Below are positions 16,478 through 25,378 of a DNA stretch of 64,000 nucleotides, piece after piece (the first letter of the stretch is position 1; every line of letters starts with the position of its first letter). The DNA comes from Streptomyces sp. QL37 (GTDB taxonomy: Bacteria; Actinomycetota; Actinomycetes; Streptomycetales; Streptomycetaceae): the NCBI RefSeq assembly GCF_002941025.1, contig NZ_PTJS01000001.1, forward strand, positions 2,356,001 to 2,420,000, read 5' to 3'. The notes under the pieces are model-generated. The model was given only the letters and a program-made list of their open reading frames with translations, did no database searches and was not told the DNA's origin. The translations under genes and the position numbers were made by a program.

Positions 16478-17171
16478 CCAGCAGCCGGGACACATCGGTT
16501 CCGGCCGCGAGCTCCTGCGGCCGGACACCGCGCGTGAAGAGCCGGGCGGGCCGCGCGCCCTGGACGGTCGCCGTGCCCTCCTCGACGCGGAGCCAGGAGC
16601 CCTCGCGCAGCCCGAGCACGGGGACGTCGTTCTCCTCGAGGAATTCGGTGAGCCGCTCCTCACGCGTCTCGCCCTTGTGGGTGCTGTCCGGGTCCGGGTC
16701 CAGGTAGTGCGGGTTGATCTGGAACGGGACCAGGCCCAGCGCGTCGAAGGACGGCGGCTGCACGATGGGCATGTCGTTGGACGTCCGGAGCGTCGGCGCG
16801 GCCATGTTGGTGCCCGCGCTGGCTCCCATGTAGGGCAGCCCGTCCCGTACGGCGTTCCGCACCGCCTCGCGCAGCCCGGTGCGGTAAAGGGCGTCGAGGA
16901 GCCGGAAGGAGTTGCCTCCGCCGATGAACACGGCGTCCGAGGCGGCGAGTTCGGCGAGGGGGTCGGCGCCCTCGTGGACGCCGCGCACGACGGTCCCGGA
17001 CGGCTCCAGCGCCGCGCGGACGCGTGCGGTGTACGCGTCGTGGTCGGCCAGCGCGTACGGCACGAAGGCCAGCCGCGCGTTCGCGGGAAGGAACGCGGTG
17101 ACGGTGTCCAGGGCGTGTTCCAGGTAACCGCGTCCGTACTGGGTCGAGTTGGAGAGCAGCAGCAGATTCAC
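16443..17171 (-). CDS. pepE: Peptidase E (alpha-aspartyl dipeptidase, family S51)
   Basis: The 242-aa protein starts at GTG 17171 with a GAGG Shine-Dalgarno sequence. Motifs: MNLLLLSNSTQYGRGYLEHA, VFIGGGNSFRLL, the nucleophile elbow YMGASAGTN (Ser in SAG), and INPHYLDPDP with the catalytic His. Family knowledge: PepE cleaves Asp-X dipeptides in the cytoplasm without a metal. It is 50 nt downstream of the iclR gene on the same strand, so the two are probably one transcript. That ties it to the divergent DUF1177 operon. Confidence 0.92.
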   Translation of the reverse strand: MNLLLLSNSTQYGRGYLEHALDTVTAFLPANARLAFVPYALADHDAYTARVRAALEPSGTVVRGVHEGADPLAELAASDAVFIGGGNSFRLLDALYRTGLREAVRNAVRDGLPYMGASAGTNMAAPTLRTSNDMPIVQPPSFDALGLVPFQINPHYLDPDPDSTHKGETREERLTEFLEENDVPVLGLREGSWLRVEEGTATVQGARPARLFTRGVRPQELAAGTDVSRLLATEPRFDAPAR

Positions 17172-17221
17172 AGAGGTTCCTCGTGCGGTGGGAGCCGAAA
17201 GCCGGCAGGGCGGGACAGGGG

Positions 17222-18049
17222 TCAGGCGGTACGCGGCCGGCCCGCGCGGGACTTCGGCCGCTGGGGCGGGTGGGTGAGCCGCTGCTCCAGCAGCTGGGCG
17301 GCGTGGCGCAGGACTTCGAGCCGGTCCTCGGGCGCACCCCGGAAGCGGTCCTCGCCTCCGCCGAGGCTGAGGCTGCCGTAGGGCTCGCGCCTCAGGAACA
17401 CGGGCACGGCTACGGTGGCGATGCCGGTGTCGTACTCGCCGACGGTGAAGGCGAACCCCTGGGCGCGGACCTTCATGAACTCCTTCTCCAGGAGATCCGG
17501 GTCGGTGACGGTCCGGTCGGTGAACCGCGCCATGGGGCGGCCCCGGAAGAGCCGGTGGCGCTGGTCGTCCGGCAGGTGGGCGTAGAAGGACTTGCTGGTG
17601 GCCCCGGCGTGCGCCGGGTAGAGCTCCCCGACCAGCGGGTAGTAGCGCAGCGGCCCGGTCTCGCCCTCCTCGGCCGCCACGCACCGCATGTGGAAGTTGT
17701 CCGGCAGGCAGAACAGGACGGTGTCCCCGGTGGTCCGGCGGAGCTCCTCCAGCACCGGGCCCGCCAGCAGCTCCAGCGACCCGGAGCGCTCCCAGAGCCG
17801 GCCCAGCCGCAGCACGGCGGGGCCGATGCGGTAGCGGCGGGTGACCGGGTCGGACACCAGGAAGCCGCGGCCGGCGAGCGTGGCCAGCAGGCGTTGCGCG
17901 ACCGAGGTGTCCCAGCCGAACTCCTCGGCGACCTCGGTGACGCCCCAGTCGGGCCGGGTGCGCTCGAAGGCGAGCAGCACCAGGAGGGCCCGGTCGACGG
18001 TCTGCAGCGCCCCTGCGGGGGTCCGGCGGTCCGGATCGAGGTCGGCCAT
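17222..18049 (-). CDS. IclR-family transcriptional regulator
   Basis: The 275-aa protein has an N-terminal winged helix (ALQTVDRALLVLLAFERTRP... DTSVAQRLLATLAGRGFL, about residues 14-75). The IclR effector domain follows (LELLAGPVLEELRRTTGDTVLFCL, PLVGELYPAHAGATSKSFYA, GFAFTVGEYDTGIATVAVPVF). ATG 18049 is chosen over ATG 18055 because GGTGAG lies 6 nt before it. It is divergent from the DUF1177-permease-M20 operon and probably regulates it and itself through sites in 18050-18212. Confidence 0.92.
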   Translation of the reverse strand: MADLDPDRRTPAGALQTVDRALLVLLAFERTRPDWGVTEVAEEFGWDTSVAQRLLATLAGRGFLVSDPVTRRYRIGPAVLRLGRLWERSGSLELLAGPVLEELRRTTGDTVLFCLPDNFHMRCVAAEEGETGPLRYYPLVGELYPAHAGATSKSFYAHLPDDQRHRLFRGRPMARFTDRTVTDPDLLEKEFMKVRAQGFAFTVGEYDTGIATVAVPVFLRREPYGSLSLGGGEDRFRGAPEDRLEVLRHAAQLLEQRLTHPPQRPKSRAGRPRTA

Positions 18050-18061
18050 CAGCATCTCACC

Positions 18062-18075
18062 ATTCAGACCTGAAT
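18062..18075. promoter_or_regulatory. Inverted repeat, candidate IclR-family operator
   Basis: ATTCAG-AC-CTGAAT has 6-bp arms. It lies just upstream of the iclR ribosome-binding site in the only intergenic space shared by the two divergent units. A second suggestive block, GCATTGCGTTCCACGG, follows at about 18092. Confidence 0.4.
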
Positions 18076-18212
18076 TGCAGATAACGGGAAAGCATTGCGT
18101 TCCACGGTAGCGGATCCCGAATGTTGCTCCAGCACCCCGCCCCGCGCTTCCCCTCCGGACAAGAGGACCCAGGAGCGCCGGGCGGGTGTCCCGCTCCGGA
18201 GAAAGGCCCCCC

Positions 18213-19166
18213 ATGCTCAAGTACGTACTGGACATCGTCGAGCTGCTGGACGACCCGCAGGTCAGCGGCAAGTCGGTCGTCGGCTACCTCGACTCCGTCG
18301 CCGGGGCCGCGGGCTCGTCCGCCGAGGTCACGACGGTCACCGGCGACCGGGGGGCGACGGACTTCGTGCTCGTCCGCATCCCGGGCACCCACGGGCGCAC
18401 CTCGGGCGGCAGCGCCCGGACCCTCGGCGTGGTCGGCCGGCTCGGCGGCGTCGGCGCCCGGCCGGAGGTGACCGGGCTCGTGTCCGACGCCGACGGCGCG
18501 GCCTCGGCGCTCGCCACGGCCGCCAAGCTGCTGGACATGCGCCGCCGGGGCGACGCGCTGCCCGGCGACGTGATCGTCGCCACGCATGTCTGCCCGAGCG
18601 CCCCGACCGAGCCGCACGACCCGGTTCCGTTCATGGGGTCCCCGGTGGACATCGCCACGATGAACCGGCACGAGGTCACCGGCGAGATGGAGGCCGTGCT
18701 CTCCATCGACACCACCAAGGGCAACCGGATCATCAACCACAAGGGCCTGGCCCTCTCGCCCACCGTCAAGGAGGGCTGGGTTCTCCGGGTGTCCGAGCAG
18801 CTCGGCGAGCTTCTCGCCGTGGTGACCGGTGAGCCGTTGGTCACGTACCCCGTGACCACCCAGGACATCACCCCGTACGGTAACGGTGCACACCACATCA
18901 ATTCGATCCTTCAGCCCTCCACCGCGACCGCGGCTCCGGTCGTCGGTCTGGCGGTCACCTCGGCCGCCGCGGTGCCGGGCTGCCAGACGGGCGCGAGTCA
19001 CGAGACGGACATCGCGTCCGCCGCCCGGTACGCCGTCGAGGTCGCCAAGGCCTTCGGCGCCGGAACCCTGGACTTCCACGACGCGGTGGAGTTCGACAAC
19101 CTCGTCAACCGCTACGGGTCGCTGGCTCACCTGCAGACCTTCGGCCGCACCACCCAGGAGTCCTGA
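18213..19166 (+). CDS. DUF1177 family protein, function unknown
   Basis: The 317-aa protein starts MLKYVLDIVELLDDP at ATG 18213 with GGAGAAAGG upstream. It matches what I know of DUF1177: SGKSVVGYLDS near residue 20, VLVRIPGTHGRTSGG, DVIVATHVCPSAPTEPH, PVDIATMNRHEV, TTKGNRIINHKGLALSP and the C-terminal FHDAVEFDNLVNRYGSL. Conserved His, Asp, Cys and Glu residues suggest a metal-dependent enzyme, but no activity is established. There is no signal peptide or membrane segment. It is the first gene of a tightly coupled operon (TGATG overlap with the permease), under the divergent IclR regulator. Confidence 0.88.
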   Translation: MLKYVLDIVELLDDPQVSGKSVVGYLDSVAGAAGSSAEVTTVTGDRGATDFVLVRIPGTHGRTSGGSARTLGVVGRLGGVGARPEVTGLVSDADGAASALATAAKLLDMRRRGDALPGDVIVATHVCPSAPTEPHDPVPFMGSPVDIATMNRHEVTGEMEAVLSIDTTKGNRIINHKGLALSPTVKEGWVLRVSEQLGELLAVVTGEPLVTYPVTTQDITPYGNGAHHINSILQPSTATAAPVVGLAVTSAAAVPGCQTGASHETDIASAARYAVEVAKAFGAGTLDFHDAVEFDNLVNRYGSLAHLQTFGRTTQES

Positions 19167-20560
19167 TGGCATCCGACAGCCGGGCCGCCGGCACGGCCCC
19201 CGAGGCCAAGAGCATCGGCAGCGACGACTACTCGCTCTCCCGGGTGCCGCGCGACAAGCGCTTCGGCTTCTGGTCGATGCTCCTGCAGTGGCTGGCCCAG
19301 TCCGGGTCGATCTCCCAGTTCACGCTCGGCGCCACCATCGGTGTGGGGATGACCTTCGGGGACGCGTTCCTCGCCTTCACGCTCGGCGCGGTGATCCTGG
19401 AGATCGTGATCTTCGCGATCGGCCTGGCCGGGATGCGTGAGGGTCTGGCCACTCCGATGCTGACCCGCTGGGTGGGCTTCGGCAGAAACGGTTCGGCACT
19501 GGTCAGTTTCGTCATCGCGGTCAGCCTGGTGGGCTGGTTCGGCGTCCAGAACACGATCTTCGGAGACAGCGTCTCGGCGCTCGTCGGCGGACCGTCCTGG
19601 ATGTGGTGCGTCGTCGCGGGCGCCGCCATCACCGCGCTGGTGATCTTCGGCTTCCGCTGGATGGCGCTGTTCGCGAAGATCGTCACCCCGCTCTTCTTCG
19701 GCATGGTCGCCTGGTCGGTGATCACCACGCTGAACGACCACTCGCTCGGCGACCTGATCAGCTCGCCGCCGCCCGGTGAGACGATCCCGCTGGCGGTGGC
19801 CGCCACCGCGATCGCGGGCGGCTACATGACCGGCGCGATCGTCTCGCCCGAGATGACCCGCTACAACAGGAAGGGCTCGCACGTCTTCGTGCAGAGCGCC
19901 TCCTCGATGATCCTCTCCGAGTACATCGTCGGCATGGTCGGTGTGCTCCTCGGCCACCTGGTGAAGTCCAGCGAGGTCTCCCACATCGTGCTCTCCACCT
20001 CGGGCGCGTTCGGCGTGATCGTGGTCCTGATGTCCACCGCCAAGATCAACGACTGGAACCTCTACGGCTCCTCGCTCGGCGTCGTCAACTTCTTCCAGGT
20101 CGTCTTCGGCAAGCGGCTGCACCGCGGCGTCGTCACCGTCGCCCTCGGAGTCGCGGGCACGCTGCTCTCCGCGGTCGGCATCATGACCCACTTCACGGAG
20201 TTCCTCTCCCTGCTGGGCGTGATGATCCCGCCGATCGGCGGGATCATCGTCGCGGAGTACTGGGTCGTGAAGCGGATGCGGCGGCCGCTGGACGAGACCC
20301 GCGAGGCGCAGACCCTGCCCGCGACCTCTCCCGCCTGGGTGCCGATGTCCCTGGCCATCTGGCTCGCCGCGTTCTGCGTGGGCAAGTTCTACGACGGCGG
20401 CATCCCCGCCCTCAACTCGCTGGCCACCGCCTTCCTCCTGTACTGCGTGCTCGGCCTGCTGGGCTGGGTCAGGCCGTACGGCACCTCCGCCCTGGACGAC
20501 GACGCGCACACCCCCGCACCCGCCGCCGCCCACGTCACCACCCCGACAGGAGCAGCATGA
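19166..20560 (+). CDS. NCS1-family (purine-cytosine permease) transporter
   Basis: A 464-aa protein with about 12 membrane segments. The NCS1 features are DDYSLSRVPRDKRFGFWSM near the N-terminus, QFTLGATIGVGMTF in TM1, VGFGRNGSALVSFV, GGYMTGAIVSPEMTRY and GVMIPPIGGIIVAEYWVV. Family members import nucleobases, hydantoins or related ring compounds with H+ or Na+. Its start overlaps the DUF1177 stop by 1 nt, and its stop overlaps the M20 start by 4 nt, so it is translationally coupled on both sides. It probably imports the compound that DUF1177 and the M20 enzyme degrade. Confidence 0.92.
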   Translation: MASDSRAAGTAPEAKSIGSDDYSLSRVPRDKRFGFWSMLLQWLAQSGSISQFTLGATIGVGMTFGDAFLAFTLGAVILEIVIFAIGLAGMREGLATPMLTRWVGFGRNGSALVSFVIAVSLVGWFGVQNTIFGDSVSALVGGPSWMWCVVAGAAITALVIFGFRWMALFAKIVTPLFFGMVAWSVITTLNDHSLGDLISSPPPGETIPLAVAATAIAGGYMTGAIVSPEMTRYNRKGSHVFVQSASSMILSEYIVGMVGVLLGHLVKSSEVSHIVLSTSGAFGVIVVLMSTAKINDWNLYGSSLGVVNFFQVVFGKRLHRGVVTVALGVAGTLLSAVGIMTHFTEFLSLLGVMIPPIGGIIVAEYWVVKRMRRPLDETREAQTLPATSPAWVPMSLAIWLAAFCVGKFYDGGIPALNSLATAFLLYCVLGLLGWVRPYGTSALDDDAHTPAPAAAHVTTPTGAA

Positions 20561-21864
20561 GCATCGTCCCCGCGTCCGAGCAGGCCCAGGAGGAGGTCGT
20601 CGGTCTCTGCGCCGAGCTGATCCGCTTCGACACCTCCAACCCCACCAGCGACGAACGCGCCGCGGCGGACTGGGTGGCGGCCCGGCTCGCCGAGGTGGGC
20701 ATCGACTCCGTACTGGTCGAGTCGGCCCCCGGCCGGGCCAACGTCATCGCGCGTGTCCCGGGCGCCGACCCGTCCCGGGGCGCCCTGCTGGTCCACGGCC
20801 ACCTCGACGTCGTACCCGCCGACGCCTCCGAGTGGCAGGTGCCGCCGTTCTCCGGCGAGATCCGCGACGGCTACCTCTGGGGGCGCGGCGCGATCGACAT
20901 GAAGGACACGGTCGCGGTCATGCTGGCCACCGCGCGGCACTTCGCCCGGACCGGCACGCGGCCTGCCCGCGATCTGGTCCTCGCCTTCCTCGCCGACGAG
21001 GAGGCCGGCGGGAAGTTCGGCGCCCACTGGCTGGTCGAGCACCGCCCGGAGCTCTTCTCCGGGGTGACCGAGGCGATCGGCGAAGGGGGCGGCTTCTCCT
21101 TCGCGATCGACGACACCCGGCGGCTGTACCCGATCGAGAACGCCCAGCGCGGCATGGCGTGGATGGAGCTCACCGCCACCGGCCGGGCCGGCCACGGCTC
21201 CTCCCCCAACGACGAGAACGCGGTCACCGACCTCGCCGAGTCCCTCACCCGGATCGGCCGCGAGACCTTCCCGGTCCGGCTGATCGAACCGGTCCGCGCC
21301 CTGCTGGAGGAGGCCGCGCGCCTCTACGGCGTCGAGTTCGACGAGGACGACATCGAGGGCACCCTGTCGCGGCTGGGCCCTGTCGCGGACTTCATGCAGG
21401 TGGTGCTGCGCAACTCCGCCAACCCCACGATGTTCAGCGCGGGTTACCAGACCAACGTGATCCCCGGTAAGGCCACCGCCCGCGTCGACGGCCGCTTCCT
21501 GCCGGGCCACGAGCAGGAGCTGATCGACACCATCGACCGGCTGCTGCTGCCCTCCGTCAGCCGCGAGTGGGTCAACCACGACATCGCGATGGAGACGACG
21601 TTCGACGGGCCGCTGGTCGAGGCGATGTGCGACGCGGTCCGCGCGGAGGACCCGGACGGCCACCCCGTCCCGTACTGCAACCCCGGCGGCACCGACGCCA
21701 AGGCCTTCACCCACCTGGGCATCCGCTGCTTCGGCTTCAAGGGGCTGAAGCTCCCGCACGACCTGGACTACGGCCGGCTCTTCCACGGCGTGGACGAACG
21801 CGTCCCGCTGGAGGGCCTGCGCTTCGGTGTCCGGGTCATGACCCGGCTCTGGCAGAGCTGCTGA
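20557..21864 (+). CDS. M20/M25/M40-family metallo-hydrolase
   Basis: The 435-aa protein shows the di-zinc M20 core: LLVHGHLDVVPAD (His and Asp ligands), GRGAIDMKD with the bridging Asp, FLADEEAGGKFGAHWL with the catalytic Glu and ligand Glu, and a C-terminal GLKLPHDLDYGRLFHGVDE with the last His. The dimerisation domain (TGRAGHGSSPNDENAVTDL) sits centrally. Family members hydrolyse dipeptides, N-acyl or N-carbamoyl amino acids. ATG 20557 overlaps the permease stop (ATGA). It is the last gene of the operon before the hairpin at 21917. Confidence 0.92.
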   Translation: MSIVPASEQAQEEVVGLCAELIRFDTSNPTSDERAAADWVAARLAEVGIDSVLVESAPGRANVIARVPGADPSRGALLVHGHLDVVPADASEWQVPPFSGEIRDGYLWGRGAIDMKDTVAVMLATARHFARTGTRPARDLVLAFLADEEAGGKFGAHWLVEHRPELFSGVTEAIGEGGGFSFAIDDTRRLYPIENAQRGMAWMELTATGRAGHGSSPNDENAVTDLAESLTRIGRETFPVRLIEPVRALLEEAARLYGVEFDEDDIEGTLSRLGPVADFMQVVLRNSANPTMFSAGYQTNVIPGKATARVDGRFLPGHEQELIDTIDRLLLPSVSREWVNHDIAMETTFDGPLVEAMCDAVRAEDPDGHPVPYCNPGGTDAKAFTHLGIRCFGFKGLKLPHDLDYGRLFHGVDERVPLEGLRFGVRVMTRLWQSC

Positions 21865-21916
21865 CCTGACCGGCAGCCCTGCCAGGGGCCCCGCCCCGAC
21901 CCGGGACCACCCCACC

Positions 21917-21953
21917 CGTACGCCCCCGCCGCTCCCCGCGCCGGGGGCGTACG
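21917..21953 (+). terminator. Terminator of the DUF1177 operon
   Basis: A perfect 12-bp inverted repeat (CGTACGCCCCCG against CGGGGGCGTACG, 13-nt loop), 52 nt after the M20 stop and before the next gene's RBS. Confidence 0.75.
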
Positions 21954-22000
21954 GCACGATGGGACGCCGTCCGATCCACCGCCCCACCAGGAGGAACCCC

Positions 22001-22669
22001 GTGGCCGCCGAGTCGCCCGCCCGTCCCGACCCGGAGGTTCTCGCCGCCTTCGAGGCCGCCAAGGGCTTCATGCCGGTCCACGAAGGGCTCGCCCTGTACG
22101 CCGCCGCCGTCGAGGCAGCCACGCTCGGGCTCCCGCTCCTGGAGGTGGGCACCTACTGCGGGCGCTCCACGATCCTGCTGGCCGCCGCCGCCCGCGCCGC
22201 CGGGCTGACGGCGCTCACCGTCGACCACCACCGGGGCAGCGAGGAACAGCAGCCCGGATGGGAGTACCACGACACGTCGGTGGTGGACCCGGAAATCGGC
22301 CTGATGGACACGCTGCCCACCTTCAGGCGCACCCTGCACCGGGCCGGACTGGAGGAGCACGTGGTCGCTCTCGTCGGACGGTCCCCGCAGGTCGCGGCCG
22401 TCTGGGGCGGGGCGCTCGGCCTGGTCTTCATCGACGGCGGGCACACCGACGAACACGCGAACGGCGACTACGAGGGCTGGGCCCCGAAGGTCGCCGACGG
22501 CGGTCTCCTGGTCATCCACGACGTGTTCCCGGACCCGGCGGACGGCGGCCAGGCCCCGTACCGCGTCCATCAACGCGCCCTGGCTTCCGGGGCGTTCGCC
22601 GAGATCTCCGTGACGGACTCGCTGCGCGTCCTGCGGCGTACGGGGACGGGGATCCGAGGTCACGGATAG
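22001..22669 (+). CDS. Class I SAM-dependent methyltransferase (Methyltransf_24-like)
   Basis: The 222-aa protein starts at GTG 22001 directly behind a CAGGAGGAA Shine-Dalgarno sequence. The SAM-binding motif I is LLEVGTYCGRSTILLAAAAR (about residues 46-65). LTVDHHRGSEE follows as motif II, then GLVFIDGGHTDEH and GGLLVIHDVFPDP. FIDGGHTDE and HDVFPDP resemble TylF-like O-methyltransferases and cell-surface polysaccharide methyltransferases. The substrate is unknown. It precedes the cell-wall amidase by 10 nt and may be cotranscribed with it. Confidence 0.85.
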   Translation: MAAESPARPDPEVLAAFEAAKGFMPVHEGLALYAAAVEAATLGLPLLEVGTYCGRSTILLAAAARAAGLTALTVDHHRGSEEQQPGWEYHDTSVVDPEIGLMDTLPTFRRTLHRAGLEEHVVALVGRSPQVAAVWGGALGLVFIDGGHTDEHANGDYEGWAPKVADGGLLVIHDVFPDPADGGQAPYRVHQRALASGAFAEISVTDSLRVLRRTGTGIRGHG

Positions 22670-22679
22670 CATCGCGACC

Positions 22680-23597
22680 GTGCGCCACGAAGACTTCACT
22701 CCCCCCATATCGCGTCCGCGCCGCAGGCCCGTGTCCGCCGTCGCCGCCCTGGCCGGGGTCTGCCTGACCGCCGCGGGGTGCGCGGGCGACGGCGGGCAGG
22801 GTCCCGGGGCCGGACCGGGGACCGCGTCCACGTCCGCCGCGTCCTCCCCCTCGCCCCGGCAGCCGTCGGCACCGGCCGCGACCCCCTCCACCGGGCCCAC
22901 CTCCGCGAAGCCCGCCCCCCAGGGTCCGCTCACGGGCCGGACCGTGGTGATCGACCCCGGACACAATCCGGGCAACCGCGACCACACCCGGGAGATCAAC
23001 AGCCAGGTGGGCATCGGCACCGGGCACAAGGAGTGCGACACCACGGGCACGGCGACCGACGCGGGTTACGCGGAGGCCGAGTTCACCCTGGACGTCTCGC
23101 GCCGGCTGCGCACACTCCTGGAGGAACGGGGCGCGAAGGTCGTCCTCACCCAGGACGGCGACCGCCCCTACGGCCCGTGCGTCGACGAGCGGGCGCGGAT
23201 CGGCAACAAGGAGCGGGCCGACGCGGTCGTCTCGGTCCACGCGGACGGTTCCGCAACCGGGAACCGTGGATTCCACGTCATTCTCCCCGCAGCGGTGAAC
23301 GGGGACGGCGCGGACACCGCGAAGATCGTTGCCCCTTCGCGTGATCTTGGAGAACGGATTGCCGGGAATTTCGTACGCGTTACCGGAAGCGCGCCTTCCA
23401 ATTACATCGGCGGCAACACCGGGCTGGACACCCGGGACGATCTCGGCGGCCTGAATCTGTCGACCGTGCCCAAAGTGTTCATCGAATGCGGCAATATGCG
23501 TGATCCGAAGGACGCCGCTCTGCTCACCAGTTCGGGCTGGCGACAGAAAGCCGCTCTCGGCATCGCCGAGGGCATCGGCAGCTATCTGAAGAGGTAG
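22680..23597 (+). CDS. N-acetylmuramoyl-L-alanine amidase (Amidase_3), exported
   Basis: The 305-aa protein starts at GTG 22680. A hydrophobic segment ends in LTAAGC near residue 36, a lipobox, so it is probably a lipoprotein. A Pro/Ser/Ala-rich spacer follows. The catalytic domain from about residue 85 has VVIDPGHNPGN with the first zinc His, AEAEFTLDVSRRLRTLLEERGAKV with the ligand Glu, DAVVSVHADG with the second His, and VFIECGNM with the catalytic Glu. It cleaves the amide bond between muramic acid and the peptide stem during wall turnover. The unusual C..C segment (KECDTTGTATDAGY) is typical of actinobacterial members. Confidence 0.92.
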   Translation: MRHEDFTPPISRPRRRPVSAVAALAGVCLTAAGCAGDGGQGPGAGPGTASTSAASSPSPRQPSAPAATPSTGPTSAKPAPQGPLTGRTVVIDPGHNPGNRDHTREINSQVGIGTGHKECDTTGTATDAGYAEAEFTLDVSRRLRTLLEERGAKVVLTQDGDRPYGPCVDERARIGNKERADAVVSVHADGSATGNRGFHVILPAAVNGDGADTAKIVAPSRDLGERIAGNFVRVTGSAPSNYIGGNTGLDTRDDLGGLNLSTVPKVFIECGNMRDPKDAALLTSSGWRQKAALGIAEGIGSYLKR

Positions 23598-23784
23598 TTC
23601 TGCGGTGATGGTGGCGACATTGGGGGGATAGCCCGTCCGAGGTCCGGGCAGCACCACAACCCGCCCGGGCAGACGATAGATTCATCCGTACGATGGGGAG
23701 CCGCCCCCGAGCTTCGCGCCGTAACCCGCCGATCGGGCGGCATCGACGACCGCCCCGACGAGACGACCGACTAAGGACCTTCAC

Positions 23785-24615
23785 GTGAATATCCGCTCCC
23801 TCACTCGAGGCGACGGCGTGGTGATCGGAGCAGCGGTCGTGCTGTTCATCGCCTCTTTCCTCGACCTCTCCGGCTACGACTGCCCCTCGGGCGTGGACTG
23901 CTCGGGCTACAGCGCGAACGCCTGGGACTCGCTCTCCGTCCTGATGGGCATCTACCTCGCCGGCATCATCGGCGCCGCGCTGCTGATCGTCAGCCGCGCG
24001 ATGCCGGGCCGCAAGGTGGCCGGCTTCGAACTCGGCCAGTTCGGCGCCGCGTTCACGGTGTTCTCCCTGTGGACCATGTTCTGGACGATCATCGACGCGG
24101 GTGACGCGGGCGCAGGTCTGATCCTCGGACTGCTGGCGGCCCTCGTGCTGGCCGGCGGCGCCGTGGCCACCCCGATGGTTCCCGCGCTCCAGGCCCCGCT
24201 CCTGGGCGCGCCGCGCCCGGCGCAGGTGCAGCCGGCGTACGGCCAGCAGCCCGGCCAGGGCTACGGCTACCCCGGTGGCCAGCAGCAGTTCGGCGCGCAG
24301 CCGGGCCAGCCGCAGCCGTACGGCGCCCAGCCGGGCCAGCCCGGCCAGCAGGGTCAGCCGGACCACCAGCAGCAGGCCGCACAGCAGGCTTCGCAGGGCG
24401 GTGGGGCACCGGCCGGTGACTTCACCCCCTTCTGGTTCGCCGTTCCGGTGGCCCGCCCGCTGTACGGCGAGGACGGCGCCCCCAACCCGATCGCGGAGCT
24501 CGCGCCGGGCACGTGGTACCTCGCGGTCGAGCAGCGTGGCCCCGGGCTCATCGCTCAGACGCAGGACGGCCGTCGTGGCGTCCTCCAGGACACCACGGGC
24601 ATCCAGCGCGGCTGA
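23785..24615 (+). CDS. DUF5336-like four-TM membrane protein with Gln/Pro/Gly-rich region
   Basis: The 276-aa protein starts at GTG 23785, with AAGGAC upstream. Four hydrophobic segments occupy roughly residues 10-30, 52-70, 85-105 and 108-130. Two cysteines in the first outer loop (YDCPSGVDC) may form a disulphide. A low-complexity Gln/Pro/Gly-rich block with GQQPGQ/AQPGQP repeats follows (about 145-215). The C-terminal globular part (FWFAVPVARPLYGEDGAP ... LIAQTQDGRRGVLQDTTG) is soluble. The function is unknown. A strong terminator follows. Confidence 0.82.
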   Translation: MNIRSLTRGDGVVIGAAVVLFIASFLDLSGYDCPSGVDCSGYSANAWDSLSVLMGIYLAGIIGAALLIVSRAMPGRKVAGFELGQFGAAFTVFSLWTMFWTIIDAGDAGAGLILGLLAALVLAGGAVATPMVPALQAPLLGAPRPAQVQPAYGQQPGQGYGYPGGQQQFGAQPGQPQPYGAQPGQPGQQGQPDHQQQAAQQASQGGGAPAGDFTPFWFAVPVARPLYGEDGAPNPIAELAPGTWYLAVEQRGPGLIAQTQDGRRGVLQDTTGIQRG

Positions 24616-24627
24616 GCAGTCGCACCG

Positions 24628-24659
24628 AGTGGCCCCCGTCCTCAAGGGCGGGGGCCACT
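24628..24659. terminator. Terminator hairpin between convergent genes
   Basis: A perfect 11-bp inverted repeat (AGTGGCCCCCG against CGGGGGCCACT, 10-nt loop) sits between stops at 24615 and 24681 that face each other. Confidence 0.8.
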
Positions 24660-24680
24660 GCCGTATCCGGCGCCGGAAGG

Positions 24681-25238
24681 TCAGCCGGTCAGCTGGGAGG
24701 TCGACGGGACCTTGTTCTTCACCTCTGCGCCCGCGCTCTTCCCGGCGTCCTTGACGCTGTTGATGACGCTCTCGAAGGCCCCCACGTCCCCGGCGCCCGT
24801 CTCACCCTTGCTCATCCTGGTGGCCACGTCCTTGAGCGAGGCGATCCCGGCGGTCAGCGGGGCGACGGCCTTCGACAGGAGGGGGTCGCCCTTGGCGTTC
24901 CTCGCCGCGGCGTCGAGCCGGTTGTACGCGAAGGCGCCCGCCACTCCCGCCTTGACCATCGCGAAGGTGCGCCCGTCCGCGCCCTTCTTGAACTTCCCGG
25001 CCCGGTAAGGCTTCACGATCCACTGGTACGCCGCCCCCGCCGCCAGGCCCGCGTTGGCCACGAAGCGCGCCTTGGCGTACTTCTGCTTCTGCGCCGACGT
25101 CGTGGAGCTCGGGCTCGCGGAACTGCTGGCGGTCCGGGTGCCGCCGTCGTCGTCCCCGCAGGCGGTGGCCCCCGCCAGGAGGGCGCAGGACAGCAGCAGT
25201 GCCACGGCGAGTCGGCGGAGCGGTACGGGACGGGGCAC
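24681..25238 (-). CDS. Secreted lipoprotein, function unknown
   Basis: The 185-aa protein starts at GTG 25238, with GGGAGG upstream on the minus strand. Its signal peptide ends in LLAGATAC-GDDD, a lipobox variant. A Ser/Thr-rich spacer leads to an alpha-helical, Lys/Ala-rich domain (KYAKARFVANAGLAAGAAYQWIVKPY, then KAGVAGAFAYNRLDAAARNAKGD). The domain's mix of Lys and Ala helices resembles other actinobacterial surface lipoproteins of unknown role. It is divergent from the small membrane protein at 25379. Confidence 0.75.
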   Translation of the reverse strand: MPRPVPLRRLAVALLLSCALLAGATACGDDDGGTRTASSSASPSSTTSAQKQKYAKARFVANAGLAAGAAYQWIVKPYRAGKFKKGADGRTFAMVKAGVAGAFAYNRLDAAARNAKGDPLLSKAVAPLTAGIASLKDVATRMSKGETGAGDVGAFESVINSVKDAGKSAGAEVKNKVPSTSQLTG

Positions 25239-25378
25239 GACGAGCCTCCCTGACCAGGGCCATCACGGTGAGTGACGCGGGCCGGCACTCGTCGCCAGGC
25301 TCACCCGTGCGGGCGCGGGCCGCCACCCGGCGCACGCCGTACGGGTTTCACCCGGCGTAAAGCGGCAATCCGGAGACC

